A stretch of 64,000 nt of DNA, from NCBI RefSeq assembly GCF_001431425.1, contig NZ_LDJG01000007.1, forward strand, positions 62,001-126,000, given 5' to 3'. The notes under the pieces are model-generated. The model was not told where the DNA came from and searched no databases. It was given only the letters and a program-made list of their open reading frames with translations. This stretch comes from Stenotrophomonas nitritireducens (lineage in GTDB: Bacteria > Pseudomonadota > Gammaproteobacteria > Xanthomonadales > Xanthomonadaceae). The translations under genes were made by a program, and so were the position numbers. This document shows positions 22,889 to 32,872 of this stretch, one piece after another (position 1 is the stretch's first letter; the number at the start of each line of letters is the position of its first letter).

Positions 22889-25048
22889 ATGAACCCAGGC
22901 CCCTCTGCCCAGGTCGCTGCGTCCGCGGGTGGCGCGGTGCCGGACTACGTACTCCAACTCGAACGCGCAGCCAGCTACCTGCCCGCCGAGCAGCTGCCGA
23001 TGCTGCGCCGCGCCTGGGAAGTGGGCGCGGCCGCGCACGCAGGCCAGACCCGCAAGTCCGGCGAACCCTACATCACCCATCCGGTCGCCGTGGCCGGCAT
23101 CCTGGCCGAGCTGGGCCTGGATGTGGAAGCGCTGGTCGCGGCGATCCTGCACGACACCATCGAGGACACGCCGCTCACCCACGATGAGCTGGCCGGACAG
23201 TTCGGGCAGACCGTGGCCGAGCTGGTCGAGGGCGTCACCAAACTGGACAAGCTGCGCTTCCGCGACCGCCAGGAAGCGGCGGCGGAAAGCTTCCGCAAGA
23301 TGCTGCTGGCGATGTCGCGCGACCTGCGCGTGATCATGATCAAGCTGGCCGACCGCCTGCACAACATGCGCACGCTCGGCGCGCAGAGCGCCGAAGCGCG
23401 GCGCCGCATCGCGATGGAGACGCTGGACATCTATGCGCCCATCGCCCAGCGCCTGGGCATGAGCCTGATCAAGTCCGAGCTGCAGAACCTGGGCTTCAAG
23501 GCGCTGTACCCGTGGCGCCACGCGATCCTGGAAAAGCACATCCGCAGCCAGCCGGTGGTACGCCGCGAGGCGATGGCGCAGGTGGAGGTGCAGTTGTCGC
23601 AGCGGCTGGCGCGCGAGGGCCTGGAGCACCGCCTGATCAGCCGCATCAAGACCCCCTGGAGCATCTACACCAAGATGCACGAGGAGAACAAAACCTTCGA
23701 CCAGGTGATGGACGTGTTCGGCTTCCGCCTGGTGATGCGTTCGGTGCCCAGCTGCTACCACGCGCTGGGCGCGGTGCATGCGGCGTTCAAGCCGCTGGAC
23801 GGGCGCTTCCGCGATTTCATCGCCATTCCCAAGGCCAACGGCTACCAGTCGCTGCACACGGTGCTGTTCGGGCCCTACGGCTCGCCGATCGAGGTGCAGA
23901 TCCGCACCGAGGAAATGGACCTGATCGCCGAACGCGGCGTGGCCGCGCACTGGACCTACAAGTTCGGCGGCGATACGCCCAACAGCGCACAGAGCCGCGC
24001 CCACGCGTGGATCGTCGAGCTGATCGATTCGCAGCGCTCGGCCGGTTCCTCGCTGGAATTCCTCGACAACGTCAAGGTCGACCTGTTCCCGGACGAGGTC
24101 TACCTGTTCACGCCCAAGGGCAAGATCCTCGCCCTGCCGCGCAACTCCACCGCGCTGGATTTCGCCTATGCGGTGCACACCGACGTCGGCAACCGCGCGG
24201 TGGCCTCGCGCGTGGACAAGAAGCTGGTGCCATTGCGCACCCGGCTGGTCAGCGGGCAGACGGTGGAAGTGATCACCGCGCGCTCGGCTACGCCCAAGCC
24301 GCAGTGGCTGGAATTCGTGGTCAGCTCCAAGGCGCGCACCGCCATCCGCCACCAGCTCAAGCAGCTCGAGCACGAGGACGCGGTGCAGCTTGGCCACCGC
24401 ATGCTCGACCGCGCGCTGGAGGCGATGGACAGCTCGATCGAACGCCTGCCCAAGGGCCGGCTGGACGCCTTCCTCGCCGAGCACCGCTACCCGCGCCTGG
24501 AGGCCTTCCTGGCCGATGTCGCGCTCGGCAACTGGATGCCGACCCAGGCCGCGCAGGCGCTGATGGCGCACGGCGAGCCGCGCGCCGGCGGCACCACGCA
24601 GCGCGCGCAGGAGAAGATCCTGATCAACGGCAGCGAGCGCGGCGTGGTCAGTTTCGCCGGCTGCTGCCAGCCGATCCCGGGCGACGAGATCATGGGCTAC
24701 CACACCGCCGGCAAGGGCATCGTGGTGCACCGCATGGACTGCCCGAACCTGGCCGAGCTGCGCAAGTCGCCCGAGCGCTGGGTGCCGATCGGCTGGGACA
24801 GCAGCGTGGTCGGCGACTACGACACCGCGCTGGTGGTGGAAGTGGAGAACGGCACCGGCGTGCTGGCGCAGCTGGCGGCGGCCATCGCCCAGAGCCAGTC
24901 CAACATCGAGCGCGTGGATTACCTGGACCGCGATTTCAACGCGGCGGTGCTGTGCTTCAACATCCAGGTGCGCGACCGCAACCACCTGGCCGAAGTGATG
25001 CGGCGGCTGCGCCGCCTGAGCGTGGTGCAGGCGGTACGCCGCCAATGA
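22889..25048 (+). CDS. spoT: Bifunctional (p)ppGpp synthetase/hydrolase
   Basis: A 719-residue RelA/SpoT-homologue. The hydrolase HD domain is intact: H64 in YITHP, and HD at 88-89 in AILHDTIEDT. The synthetase domain includes MDVFGFRLV (~274-282) and IAIPKANGYQSLHTVLFG. A TGS domain follows (VYLFTPKGKILALPRNSTALDFAYAVHTDVG), then a conserved-Cys/helical region with FAGCCQPIPGDEIMGY, and an ACT domain at the end. Both catalytic domains look functional by motif, so this can make and degrade the alarmone. It lies downstream of rpoZ, whose product also binds ppGpp. The ATG at 22889 starts MNPGPSAQ; no strong Shine-Dalgarno sequence is visible. Confidence 0.97.
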   Translation: MNPGPSAQVAASAGGAVPDYVLQLERAASYLPAEQLPMLRRAWEVGAAAHAGQTRKSGEPYITHPVAVAGILAELGLDVEALVAAILHDTIEDTPLTHDELAGQFGQTVAELVEGVTKLDKLRFRDRQEAAAESFRKMLLAMSRDLRVIMIKLADRLHNMRTLGAQSAEARRRIAMETLDIYAPIAQRLGMSLIKSELQNLGFKALYPWRHAILEKHIRSQPVVRREAMAQVEVQLSQRLAREGLEHRLISRIKTPWSIYTKMHEENKTFDQVMDVFGFRLVMRSVPSCYHALGAVHAAFKPLDGRFRDFIAIPKANGYQSLHTVLFGPYGSPIEVQIRTEEMDLIAERGVAAHWTYKFGGDTPNSAQSRAHAWIVELIDSQRSAGSSLEFLDNVKVDLFPDEVYLFTPKGKILALPRNSTALDFAYAVHTDVGNRAVASRVDKKLVPLRTRLVSGQTVEVITARSATPKPQWLEFVVSSKARTAIRHQLKQLEHEDAVQLGHRMLDRALEAMDSSIERLPKGRLDAFLAEHRYPRLEAFLADVALGNWMPTQAAQALMAHGEPRAGGTTQRAQEKILINGSERGVVSFAGCCQPIPGDEIMGYHTAGKGIVVHRMDCPNLAELRKSPERWVPIGWDSSVVGDYDTALVVEVENGTGVLAQLAAAIAQSQSNIERVDYLDRDFNAAVLCFNIQVRDRNHLAEVMRRLRRLSVVQAVRRQ

Positions 25049-25061
25049 GCGCGGCCAACGG

Positions 25062-25260
25062 GTAGGGCGGGCAACGCCCCGCCGTGGCCTCTACGGGGAA
25101 GCCCCGCCGGGCGCTGCCCCGCGCAACCGAACCCGCACCGCCTTGTAGAGCGGGGCAATGCCCCGCTGGGGCATTACCGGCCAAGCCCCGCCGGGCGTTG
25201 CCCGGCGCCACAGATGTAGAGCGGGGCAACGCCCCGCTGGGCTTTACCGGCGAACCCATA
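25062..25260. repeat. GTAG-type REP cluster (three units) after spoT
   Basis: Units begin with GTAG at 25062, 25145 and 25216, each followed by a hairpin of the AGCGGGGC / GCCCCGCT type. Downstream arms (GCCCCGCCGGGCG / CGCCCGGCGC) form the paired inverted unit. Spacing is 83 and 71 bp, so the copies are less regular than in the array at 59.9 kb. It sits in the spoT-ridA gap immediately after the spoT stop codon. Confidence 0.75.
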
Positions 25261-25302
25261 TCAAATGCAGCCGCTCCCCCGGATTGCCGCATGGGCCGCG
25301 GG

Positions 25303-25348
25303 TTCTCCACAAGCGATGTGCAACGCCATGCCGACAACCTGTGGATAA
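25303..25348. promoter_or_regulatory. DnaA-box-like pair in the spoT-ridA gap
   Basis: TGTGGATAA at 25340-25348 is the exact complement of the consensus DnaA box TTATCCACA. TTCTCCACA at 25303-25311 is a one-mismatch copy in the opposite orientation, 37 bp away. Nothing else here suggests an origin, so a DnaA-responsive regulatory site is the most that can be proposed. Confidence 0.35.
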
Positions 25349-25465
25349 CCGTCCGTGCGCATTGCAGGGCGGGCATCCGCGAGAGGTGGTGAAGAATTGT
25401 CCAGCATCGCGCTGCCGGGGTATTGCCCCGCAGCGCACGGGAGCCGATGCGCCGGGAGCGGACGG

Positions 25466-25471
25466 TACAAT
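25466..25471 (+). promoter_or_regulatory. -10 element before ridA
   Basis: TACAAT matches TATAAT at 5 of 6 positions, 30 bp before the ridA ATG. No good -35 hexamer is found at 16-18 bp. A promoter here would uncouple ridA-recG from spoT. Confidence 0.4.
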
Positions 25472-25501
25472 GGCCCGTCTTTATCCCAACCGGAGCTCCC
25501 C

Positions 25502-25885
<384 letters not shown>

Positions 25886-25894
25886 TCTCCACGC

Positions 25895-28039
25895 ATGGCG
25901 CGTACCCGGCCGGCCGCCCCCGCACTGGCGGCCAATGGCGAAACGCCGGTGACGGCGCTGCCGGGCGTCGGCCCGGCGGTGGCCGCCAAGCTGCAGGCGC
26001 GCGGCATCGGCAGCCTGCAGGACCTGTGGCTGCACCTGCCGCTGCGCTACGAGGACCGCACCCGGTTGAGCGCCATCGCCGCGCTGCAGCCGGGCGCCGC
26101 CGCCCAGGTCGAAGGGCGGGTAGTCGCGGTGGAGCGGGGCTTCCGCTACCGGCCGATGCTGCGGGTAGCGGTGGAGGATGGTTCGCGCGGCACCCTGGTG
26201 CTGCGCTTCTTCCATTTCCGCGCCGCGCAGGTGGCGCAGTTCGCGGTTGGCGCGCGCCTGCGCTGCTATGGCACCCCGCGCCCCGGCCAGCACGGGCTGG
26301 AGATCGTGCACCCCAGTTACCGCATGCTCGGCGATGGCGAGGAAGCCGGCCTCGACGATGCGCTGGATCCGGTCTATCCGGTCGTCGAAGGCATCGGCCC
26401 GGCGACCCTGCGCAAGCTGATCGGGCAGGCGCTGGAACGCCTGCCCGGCGAGGCCGCGCTGGAGCTGTTGCCGGCGCACCTGCTCGACGGACTGGCCCTG
26501 CCGTCGCTGCGGCAGGCGCTGTTGACCATGCACCGCCCGCCCGCCGATGCCGACGTGGCCGCGCTTGGCGCCGGCACGCATCCGGCGCAGCGGCGGCTGG
26601 CGATGGAAGAGCTGCTCGCCCACCACCTGAGCCTGCGCCGCCAGCGCATCGCCCTGCAGCAACACCACGCACCTGCGTTGAAGGGCGGCGACAAGCGCGT
26701 GCGGCAATTGCGCCAATCGCTGCCGTTCCGGCTCACCGGCGCGCAGCAGCGCGTATTCGCGCAGATCCGCGAGGATCTCGCGCGCCCGCACCCGATGCTG
26801 CGGCTGGTGCAGGGCGATGTCGGATCCGGCAAGACCGTGGTGGCGGCGCTGGCGGCGATGCTGGCGGTGGAGCAGGGCAAGCAGGTGGCGCTGGCGGCAC
26901 CGACCGAACTGCTCGCCGAGCAGCACCTGGCCAACCTGCGCGGCTGGCTTGAACCGCTGGATGTGCGCGTGGCGTGGCTGGCCGGCAAGGTCACCGGCAA
27001 GGCGCGGGCGAAGGTAGTGGAGGACATCGCCTCCGGGCAGGCGCAGGTAGTGGTCGGAACGCATGCGCTGATGCAGGACAGCGTGGTCTTCCACGACCTG
27101 GCGCTGGCCATCGTCGACGAACAGCACCGCTTCGGCGTACACCAGCGGCTGGCGCTGCGCGACAAGGGCGCCGACGGCCGCAACGTGCCGCACCAGCTGG
27201 TGATGACCGCCACCCCGATCCCGCGCACGCTGGCGATGGCGGCGTATTCCGACCTGGACGTATCGGCGATCGACGAACTGCCGCCCGGGCGCACCCCGGT
27301 ACGGACCATCGTCATCAGCGCAGAACGCCGCCCTGAACTGGTCGAGCGCATCCGCCTGGCCTGCGCGCAGGGGCGCCAGGCCTACTGGGTGTGTACGCTG
27401 ATCGACGAGAGCGACGACGAGGACGGAAAGCCCGGAGCGAACGCGGGGCGCATGGAAGCCGTCGCCGCGCAGGCCACCTTCGAGGCCTTGTCGGCGCAGT
27501 TGCCGGGCGTGCGCGTCGGGCTGGTGCATGGGCGCATGAAGGCCGCCGAGAAGCAGGCGGCGATGCGCGCGTTCAAGGCCGGCGAGACCGGCCTGCTGGT
27601 CGCCACCACGGTGATCGAGGTCGGCGTCGACGTGCCCAATGCCTCGCTGATGATCATCGAGAACGCCGAGCGCCTGGGCCTGGCACAGCTGCACCAGCTG
27701 CGTGGGCGGGTGGGGCGCGGCGCCGCCGCGTCGAGCTGCGTGCTGATGTACCAGGCGCCTTTGTCGGCGATGGCGCGGCAGCGGCTGGAGGCCATGCGCC
27801 AGACCAATGACGGTTTCGTGATCGCCGAAAAGGACCTGGAACTGCGCGGTCCCGGCGAACTGCTCGGCACCCGCCAGACCGGCCTGGCCGCGTTCCGCAT
27901 CGCCGACCTGGCCCGCGACGCGGCGATGTTGCCGGGCGTGCATGCCCTGGCCGAACACCTGCTGGCCGAAGCGCCGGCCGTTGCCGACCGTGTCGTCGCG
28001 CGCTGGGTGGGCGGCGCGGCGCGCTACGCCTCGGCCTGA
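25895..28039 (+). CDS. recG: ATP-dependent DNA helicase RecG
   Basis: A 714-residue branch-migration helicase that remodels stalled forks and Holliday junctions. The N-terminal wedge (OB-fold) region is followed by Walker A GDVGSGKT near residue 310, the DEQH box near 408, motif III TATPIPRTLA, and motifs V-VI (TTVIEVGVDVPNA, LHQLRGRVGRG). The TRG motif region near the C-terminus (LELRGPGELLGTRQTG) is intact. The length is slightly more than E. coli RecG (693). It starts 9 bp after ridA. REP sequences follow the stop. Confidence 0.97.
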   Translation: MARTRPAAPALAANGETPVTALPGVGPAVAAKLQARGIGSLQDLWLHLPLRYEDRTRLSAIAALQPGAAAQVEGRVVAVERGFRYRPMLRVAVEDGSRGTLVLRFFHFRAAQVAQFAVGARLRCYGTPRPGQHGLEIVHPSYRMLGDGEEAGLDDALDPVYPVVEGIGPATLRKLIGQALERLPGEAALELLPAHLLDGLALPSLRQALLTMHRPPADADVAALGAGTHPAQRRLAMEELLAHHLSLRRQRIALQQHHAPALKGGDKRVRQLRQSLPFRLTGAQQRVFAQIREDLARPHPMLRLVQGDVGSGKTVVAALAAMLAVEQGKQVALAAPTELLAEQHLANLRGWLEPLDVRVAWLAGKVTGKARAKVVEDIASGQAQVVVGTHALMQDSVVFHDLALAIVDEQHRFGVHQRLALRDKGADGRNVPHQLVMTATPIPRTLAMAAYSDLDVSAIDELPPGRTPVRTIVISAERRPELVERIRLACAQGRQAYWVCTLIDESDDEDGKPGANAGRMEAVAAQATFEALSAQLPGVRVGLVHGRMKAAEKQAAMRAFKAGETGLLVATTVIEVGVDVPNASLMIIENAERLGLAQLHQLRGRVGRGAAASSCVLMYQAPLSAMARQRLEAMRQTNDGFVIAEKDLELRGPGELLGTRQTGLAAFRIADLARDAAMLPGVHALAEHLLAEAPAVADRVVARWVGGAARYASA

Positions 28040-28066
28040 ACGGGCGCGGCAGATCACGGCGCTCGG

Positions 28067-28286
28067 GTAGCGCCGGGCAATGCCTGGCGGGGCTTGGCCG
28101 GAAAAGCCTCAGCGGGGCGTTGCCCCGCTCTACAGATTGGTGGGCCGCAACGGCTCCGTAGCGCCGGGCGGCGCCCGGCCGGGCTTGGCCGGGAGAGCTT
28201 CAGCGGGGCGTTGCCCCGCTCTACAGATTGGTGGGCCGCAACGGCTCCGTAGCGCCGGGCGGCGCCCGGCCGGGCTTGGCCGGCGA
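28067..28286. repeat. Tandem GTAG-type REP units with 91-bp period after recG
   Basis: GTAGCGCCGGGC units start at 28067, 28158 and 28249, exactly 91 bp apart. The last two units with their linkers are nearly identical. Each contains the complementary AGCGGGGC / GCCCCGCT hairpin ending in CTAC. The rest of the 28040-28405 gap shows no gene apart from a very short frame ahead of the nucleoside hydrolase. Confidence 0.8.
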
Positions 28287-28405
28287 CCGTTCCAGCGAAT
28301 CGCTGCTCCGCTCCGCGGGTGCTTGCGGGGAGCGTCCGGCCGCGATGCTTCCCCTGTCATGACGGAGGTGCCAGACTCCATGGCCGACCAGAAGACAAGC
28401 ATGAG

Positions 28406-29347
28406 ATGAGCAAGAAGATTCCGTTGCTGATTGATACCGACCCGGGCGTGGACGATGCGCTGGCGCTGTTGATGGCCTTTGCCGACGAACGCCATGACGT
28501 GGTCGGGTTGACGGTGGCGGCGGGCAACGTCGGCCTGGACTACACCGTGCGCAATGCGTTGAAGCTGTGCGAAGTGGCCGGCCGCGAGGACGTGCCGGTG
28601 TTCGCCGGCGCTCCCGATCCGCTGGTATACCCGGCCGAGGACGCCGCCCACGTGCACGGCCGCGACGGCTTCGGCGATGTCGAACTGCCTGCCGCCGCGC
28701 GAGCGGTGGAGGCCGAGCACGCGGCGCTGGCGATCCTGCGCCTGTCGCACCAGCACGCCGGCGAGCTGCTGCTGGTCGCGCTGGGGCCGCTGACCAACAT
28801 CGCGCTGGCGCTCAAGCTCGATCCGACCCTGCCGCAGCGCGTGAAGCGCTTCCTGGTGATGGGCGGGGCGATCACCGGCCACGGCAACATCACGCCGGTG
28901 GCCGAGTTCAACATCGCGTTCGACCCGGAAGCGGCGCACATCGTGTTCACCGCCTTCCCGCACATCGAAGTGGCCGACTGGGAAGCCACCGTGGCCCATG
29001 GCCTGCTGCACCGGAACGTGGAGCAGTGGCTGGCTGCCGATACCGACAAGGCGCGCTTCTACGAGCTGATCTCGCGCCAGACCCGGCTGTGGTCCGAGGA
29101 CAGTCGCGGCGAATACTGGTACGCGGCCGATGCGCTGGCGATGGCCTGGGCGCTGCAGCCGGAAGGCGCGACGAAGGTGGAGCGGCGCCCGCTGGCGATC
29201 GAGATGGCCGGTGGCCGCACCCGCGGCGCCACCGTGGTGGACTGGAACCGCCAGACCGGCGCTGCGGACAACACCACCCTGCTGATCGGCTACGACCGGG
29301 AGCGCTTCGAACGCCAGGTACAGCGGGCGTTGGGGCTGGTTTCCTGA
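28406..29347 (+). CDS. Inosine-uridine nucleoside hydrolase family protein
   Basis: A 313-residue ribonucleoside hydrolase. The calcium- and substrate-binding motif DTDPGVDD is at residues 10-17, and further family motifs follow ([50 protein letters not shown]). The C-terminal [10 protein letters not shown] supplies the last Asp ligand. It splits nucleosides to base and ribose for salvage; the preferred base cannot be read. The ATG at 28406 overlaps the stop of a 9-codon frame (28380-28409, ATGA), so translation coupling to a mini-ORF is possible. No nucleoside transporter lies nearby. Confidence 0.92.
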   Translation: MSKKIPLLIDTDPGVDDALALLMAFADERHDVVGLTVAAGNVGLDYTVRNALKLCEVAGREDVPVFAGAPDPLVYPAEDAAHVHGRDGFGDVELPAAARAVEAEHAALAILRLSHQHAGELLLVALGPLTNIALALKLDPTLPQRVKRFLVMGGAITGHGNITPVAEFNIAFDPEAAHIVFTAFPHIEVADWEATVAHGLLHRNVEQWLAADTDKARFYELISRQTRLWSEDSRGEYWYAADALAMAWALQPEGATKVERRPLAIEMAGGRTRGATVVDWNRQTGAADNTTLLIGYDRERFERQVQRALGLVS

Positions 29348-29364
29348 TTTCCTGCATTCCCGGC

Positions 29365-29394
29365 TTGCCCCCGCGGGCGAGCCGGGACTATAAT
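29365..29394 (+). promoter_or_regulatory. Promoter of the L31 gene
   Basis: A perfect TATAAT (29389-29394) lies 18 bp after TTGCCC (29365-29370), 36 bp before the L31 ATG. A GC-rich hairpin (CCGGCTTGCCC / GGGCGAGCCGG) spans the -35 element and could end the upstream transcript or affect initiation. Confidence 0.75.
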
Positions 29395-29430
29395 GCCGCT
29401 CTTGACCACCAGCCCACACGGTGTGAGCCC

Positions 29431-29673
29431 ATGAAGGCCGATATTCATCCCGATTACCACAACGTCGTGTTCCACGACGTCACCTCCGATTTCAAGTTCC
29501 TGACCCGTTCGACCATGTCCTCCAAGGACACAGTCAAGTGGGAAGACGGCGAAGAGTACCCGCTGATCAAGGTCGAAATTTCCTCGGCCTCGCACCCGTT
29601 CTACACGGGCAAGCACAAGGTCATCGACACCAGCGGCCGTATCGACAAGTTCCAGAAGCGCTACGCGCGCTGA
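29431..29673 (+). CDS. rpmE2: Ribosomal protein L31 type B (zinc-free)
   Basis: An 80-residue L31 of the type B class. It begins [20 protein letters not shown] and ends with [10 protein letters not shown]. The CxxC zinc-binding cysteines of type A L31 are absent, and no Cys occurs in the protein. In many bacteria type B genes replace the zinc form under zinc limitation and are Zur-controlled, but I see no clear Zur box; a strong TATAAT promoter suggests constitutive expression. A strong terminator follows, so the gene is monocistronic. Confidence 0.95.
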   Translation: MKADIHPDYHNVVFHDVTSDFKFLTRSTMSSKDTVKWEDGEEYPLIKVEISSASHPFYTGKHKVIDTSGRIDKFQKRYAR

Positions 29674-29697
29674 TCGGAAGCTGTCGTTTCGCCCGAG

Positions 29698-29731
29698 CAG
29701 CGGCCGCGCCTTGCGCGGCCGCTGTTTTGTT
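29698..29731 (+). terminator. Rho-independent terminator after L31
   Basis: A perfect 12-bp GC-rich stem, CAGCGGCCGCGC / GCGCGGCCGCTG with a 3-base loop, is followed by TTTTGTTG. The rest of the gap before gltA (29732-29990) shows no gene or repeat. Confidence 0.92.
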
Positions 29732-29994
29732 GCCGCCTTCTTCCATGGCGGCGAGCCGTGCGCCAACCGCAAGCTGACGCAGCAACCGCGCCGGCTGCTT
29801 CGGTGTGCCTGTCATTCCATGGCAGTCGTTCGCCGGCGGCATTGCTGATGCAGCCAATGCTTCCCGCCGGAGCTTCCATGCCGTTCACCGGCCGCCTGAA
29901 CACCGGCGTACCCGCAGGCGGCGTGATCGCGACGCTGTGTCGCAGGCATGCGCCGTCCATAGGACTTTCGTCTGGCAACCGGCAAATGCTGCTG

Positions 29995-30003
29995 TGCGAT
30001 AAT
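29995..30003 (+). promoter_or_regulatory. Extended -10 promoter of gltA
   Basis: TGCGATAAT contains a TG extension and a GATAAT hexamer 98 bp before the gltA start. No convincing -35 is visible. The predicted leader (~90 nt) contains two hairpins: TCCGCGGT / ACCGCGGA (30012-30032) and GCGCCTG / CAGGCGC (30044-30077). Confidence 0.6.
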
Positions 30004-30100
30004 GGCGCGAATCCGCGGTGGAAAACCGCGGAACTTCTTTCACGCGCCTGCCCGTCATTCCTCGTCAGGACAGGCGCCTTCCACTTGAGGAGCGCACACT

Positions 30101-31375
<1,275 letters not shown>

Positions 31376-31412
31376 GTCCGTGGGCGCAGCGATGCGCCTG
31401 CACGGCAGCAAG

Positions 31413-31440
31413 GAACCCCGCTTCGGCGGGGTTCTTCGTT
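31413..31440 (+). terminator. Rho-independent terminator after gltA
   Basis: A 9-bp stem GAACCCCGC / GCGGGGTTC closed by a stable TTCG loop (31413-31434) is followed by TTCGTT. It may also serve the convergent gene on the minus strand, whose last codons abut it. Confidence 0.9.
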
Positions 31441-32138
31441 CATGGCATCGTGGGCGCGCCTTCCTGGTGCAGAGAGTGGAGCAGGTGCCACAGGCGGATT
31501 TCCTCCTCGCTCCCTGAATCGCGTTTCCGCGCGGCGTAGTGCCCGTTCACGCAGGCCTCCAGGAAGAGGGTGTGGCCATCGAGCCGCGGCGCGGGCGTCC
31601 CGGTTGGAGCGACCTGCGGCGAGAGCCATAGCGCCTCGGATGCCCACGCCGCACGGATCTCCTCCATCTGCTGCCTGGGCAGGCTGCGGACCGTGACCGG
31701 TCCCGGGGCGTCGGATGCGAACGGCGGGTGCCCGGGCGGTGGCGGCAGTTCTCGGGGTGGCGGGACATCTGTCTGGAACCGGACCGTTATCGTGCTCGCC
31801 TGCACCTGCAGCACCGCGTGGATGTAGGGCCGATCCCAGCTTTCGGTTGTGTAGATGGAATAGGTGTCGAGCTCTGCGCCGGTATCGCGCCCGCGCGCCG
31901 GGTTCCCGCACCGGAGGGCCAGGTTCGCCTCCAGTGGACGGTTGCCGGCATACCAGAGCAGCCAACGGCTGTCAGCGTCGGTCTGGCCCAGTGGAATGGA
32001 GGGCAGCGGAATCCAGGGCGTCGCGACCGGGAGGGTGGGGCGGCGGGAAAACGGGAGGATCAGGGCGAGCGCGACGGCGGCGGATACCGCCGCAGCGATG
32101 ATGGCGATCCGGTAGATGCCGATGCGATGTACCCGCAT
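31440..32138 (-). CDS. Hypothetical membrane-anchored or exported protein
   Basis: A 232-residue protein that I do not recognise. The first ~30 residues contain a hydrophobic segment (IGIYRIAIIAAAVSAAVALALILPF), so it is probably a single-pass periplasm-facing protein. The rest is Pro-rich (PPPRELPPPPGHPPF) with scattered Trp residues and two conserved-looking Cys (in RCGNP and EACVNG). The family is unclear. It starts 3 bp after the stop of the gene that precedes it on this strand, suggesting one transcript. It is convergent with gltA, and its stop codon touches the gltA terminator. Confidence 0.7.
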   Translation of the reverse strand: MRVHRIGIYRIAIIAAAVSAAVALALILPFSRRPTLPVATPWIPLPSIPLGQTDADSRWLLWYAGNRPLEANLALRCGNPARGRDTGAELDTYSIYTTESWDRPYIHAVLQVQASTITVRFQTDVPPPRELPPPPGHPPFASDAPGPVTVRSLPRQQMEEIRAAWASEALWLSPQVAPTGTPAPRLDGHTLFLEACVNGHYAARKRDSGSEEEIRLWHLLHSLHQEGAPTMP

Positions 32139-32141
32139 GCC

Positions 32142-32789
32142 TCACCTGGAATCCGCGGCATTCTGGCTGGAAGGGGTTTCCAGCAGCTGCCGCAGCTGCG
32201 CCAGCGTCGCCCTCGGCAGCGGTCGTCCGTCGTCACTGGAAACCGGCGGATGGCGCAGGGCGTCCTCGGGCAGCACGACCAATTCGAAGGCGATGCCGTC
32301 GGCGGCGAATTCCCAGCCCGGATAACGTTGCCGCGATGCCTGTCCGGCCAGCTGCAGCAGCGACGTGCACGCCTCGGCGGGAATGCGCTGCTCGTGCAGG
32401 AAGCGCTGTACGGCGTCGGTGTCGTCGCAATGCAGGTGCAGGACCACCGGGCTGCCGCCATCGGCGGTGCCGGCGAGCACCGCGCCGGCCAGGCGCGGAT
32501 GGAAGGCATACAGGAACTGCATGGCCTGCACGGCCGATTCGCGATGTCCGCGCAGCGCCGCCGGCTGGGAGTCCATGTCGAACAGACGCTGCTGCTCGCG
32601 CAGCACCTCTTCGACCTGTGCCTGGCGCGGCCACAGCGCTTCGTCGTGGATGCCGAGCCGGCCGGCCGCCTTGCGCCGGGCCTGGTCGAGATCGTGGATG
32701 CCGCTTTCACGGACCAGGCGGGCGGCTTCCTGGGCGATCAGCAGCCGCTCGCGGCTGCCGCGTTGTGCATTCGGTAGCGGGCGTGGCAT
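32142..32789 (-). CDS. Conserved hypothetical protein, possible nucleotidyltransferase-like
   Basis: A 215-residue protein beginning MPRPLPNAQRGSRERLLIAQEAARLVRESG. Similar proteins occur next to mrcA in xanthomonads and pseudomonads, often under misleading names such as 'UDP-N-acetylmuramate-alanine ligase'; I see no Mur-ligase ATP-binding motif here. The C-terminal half (VVLHLHCDDTDAVQRFLHEQRIP, then GIAFELVVLPEDA) has an alternating strand-helix pattern that could be a minimal nucleotidyltransferase fold, but the catalytic carboxylates are not obvious. The ATG at 32789 gives the conserved start; the frame is open further upstream into the gap. It lies 83 bp after mrcA on the same strand. 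Confidence 0.75.
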   Translation of the reverse strand: MPRPLPNAQRGSRERLLIAQEAARLVRESGIHDLDQARRKAAGRLGIHDEALWPRQAQVEEVLREQQRLFDMDSQPAALRGHRESAVQAMQFLYAFHPRLAGAVLAGTADGGSPVVLHLHCDDTDAVQRFLHEQRIPAEACTSLLQLAGQASRQRYPGWEFAADGIAFELVVLPEDALRHPPVSSDDGRPLPRATLAQLRQLLETPSSQNAADSR

Positions 32790-32872
32790 CGCTCGTCCCC
32801 TGGTTGTCGGCGGCCCGCGCCGGAACCCGGGCCGGTGCGGGAAGGCGGCCCGTGCCGCCTTCCCGGCGTGCG

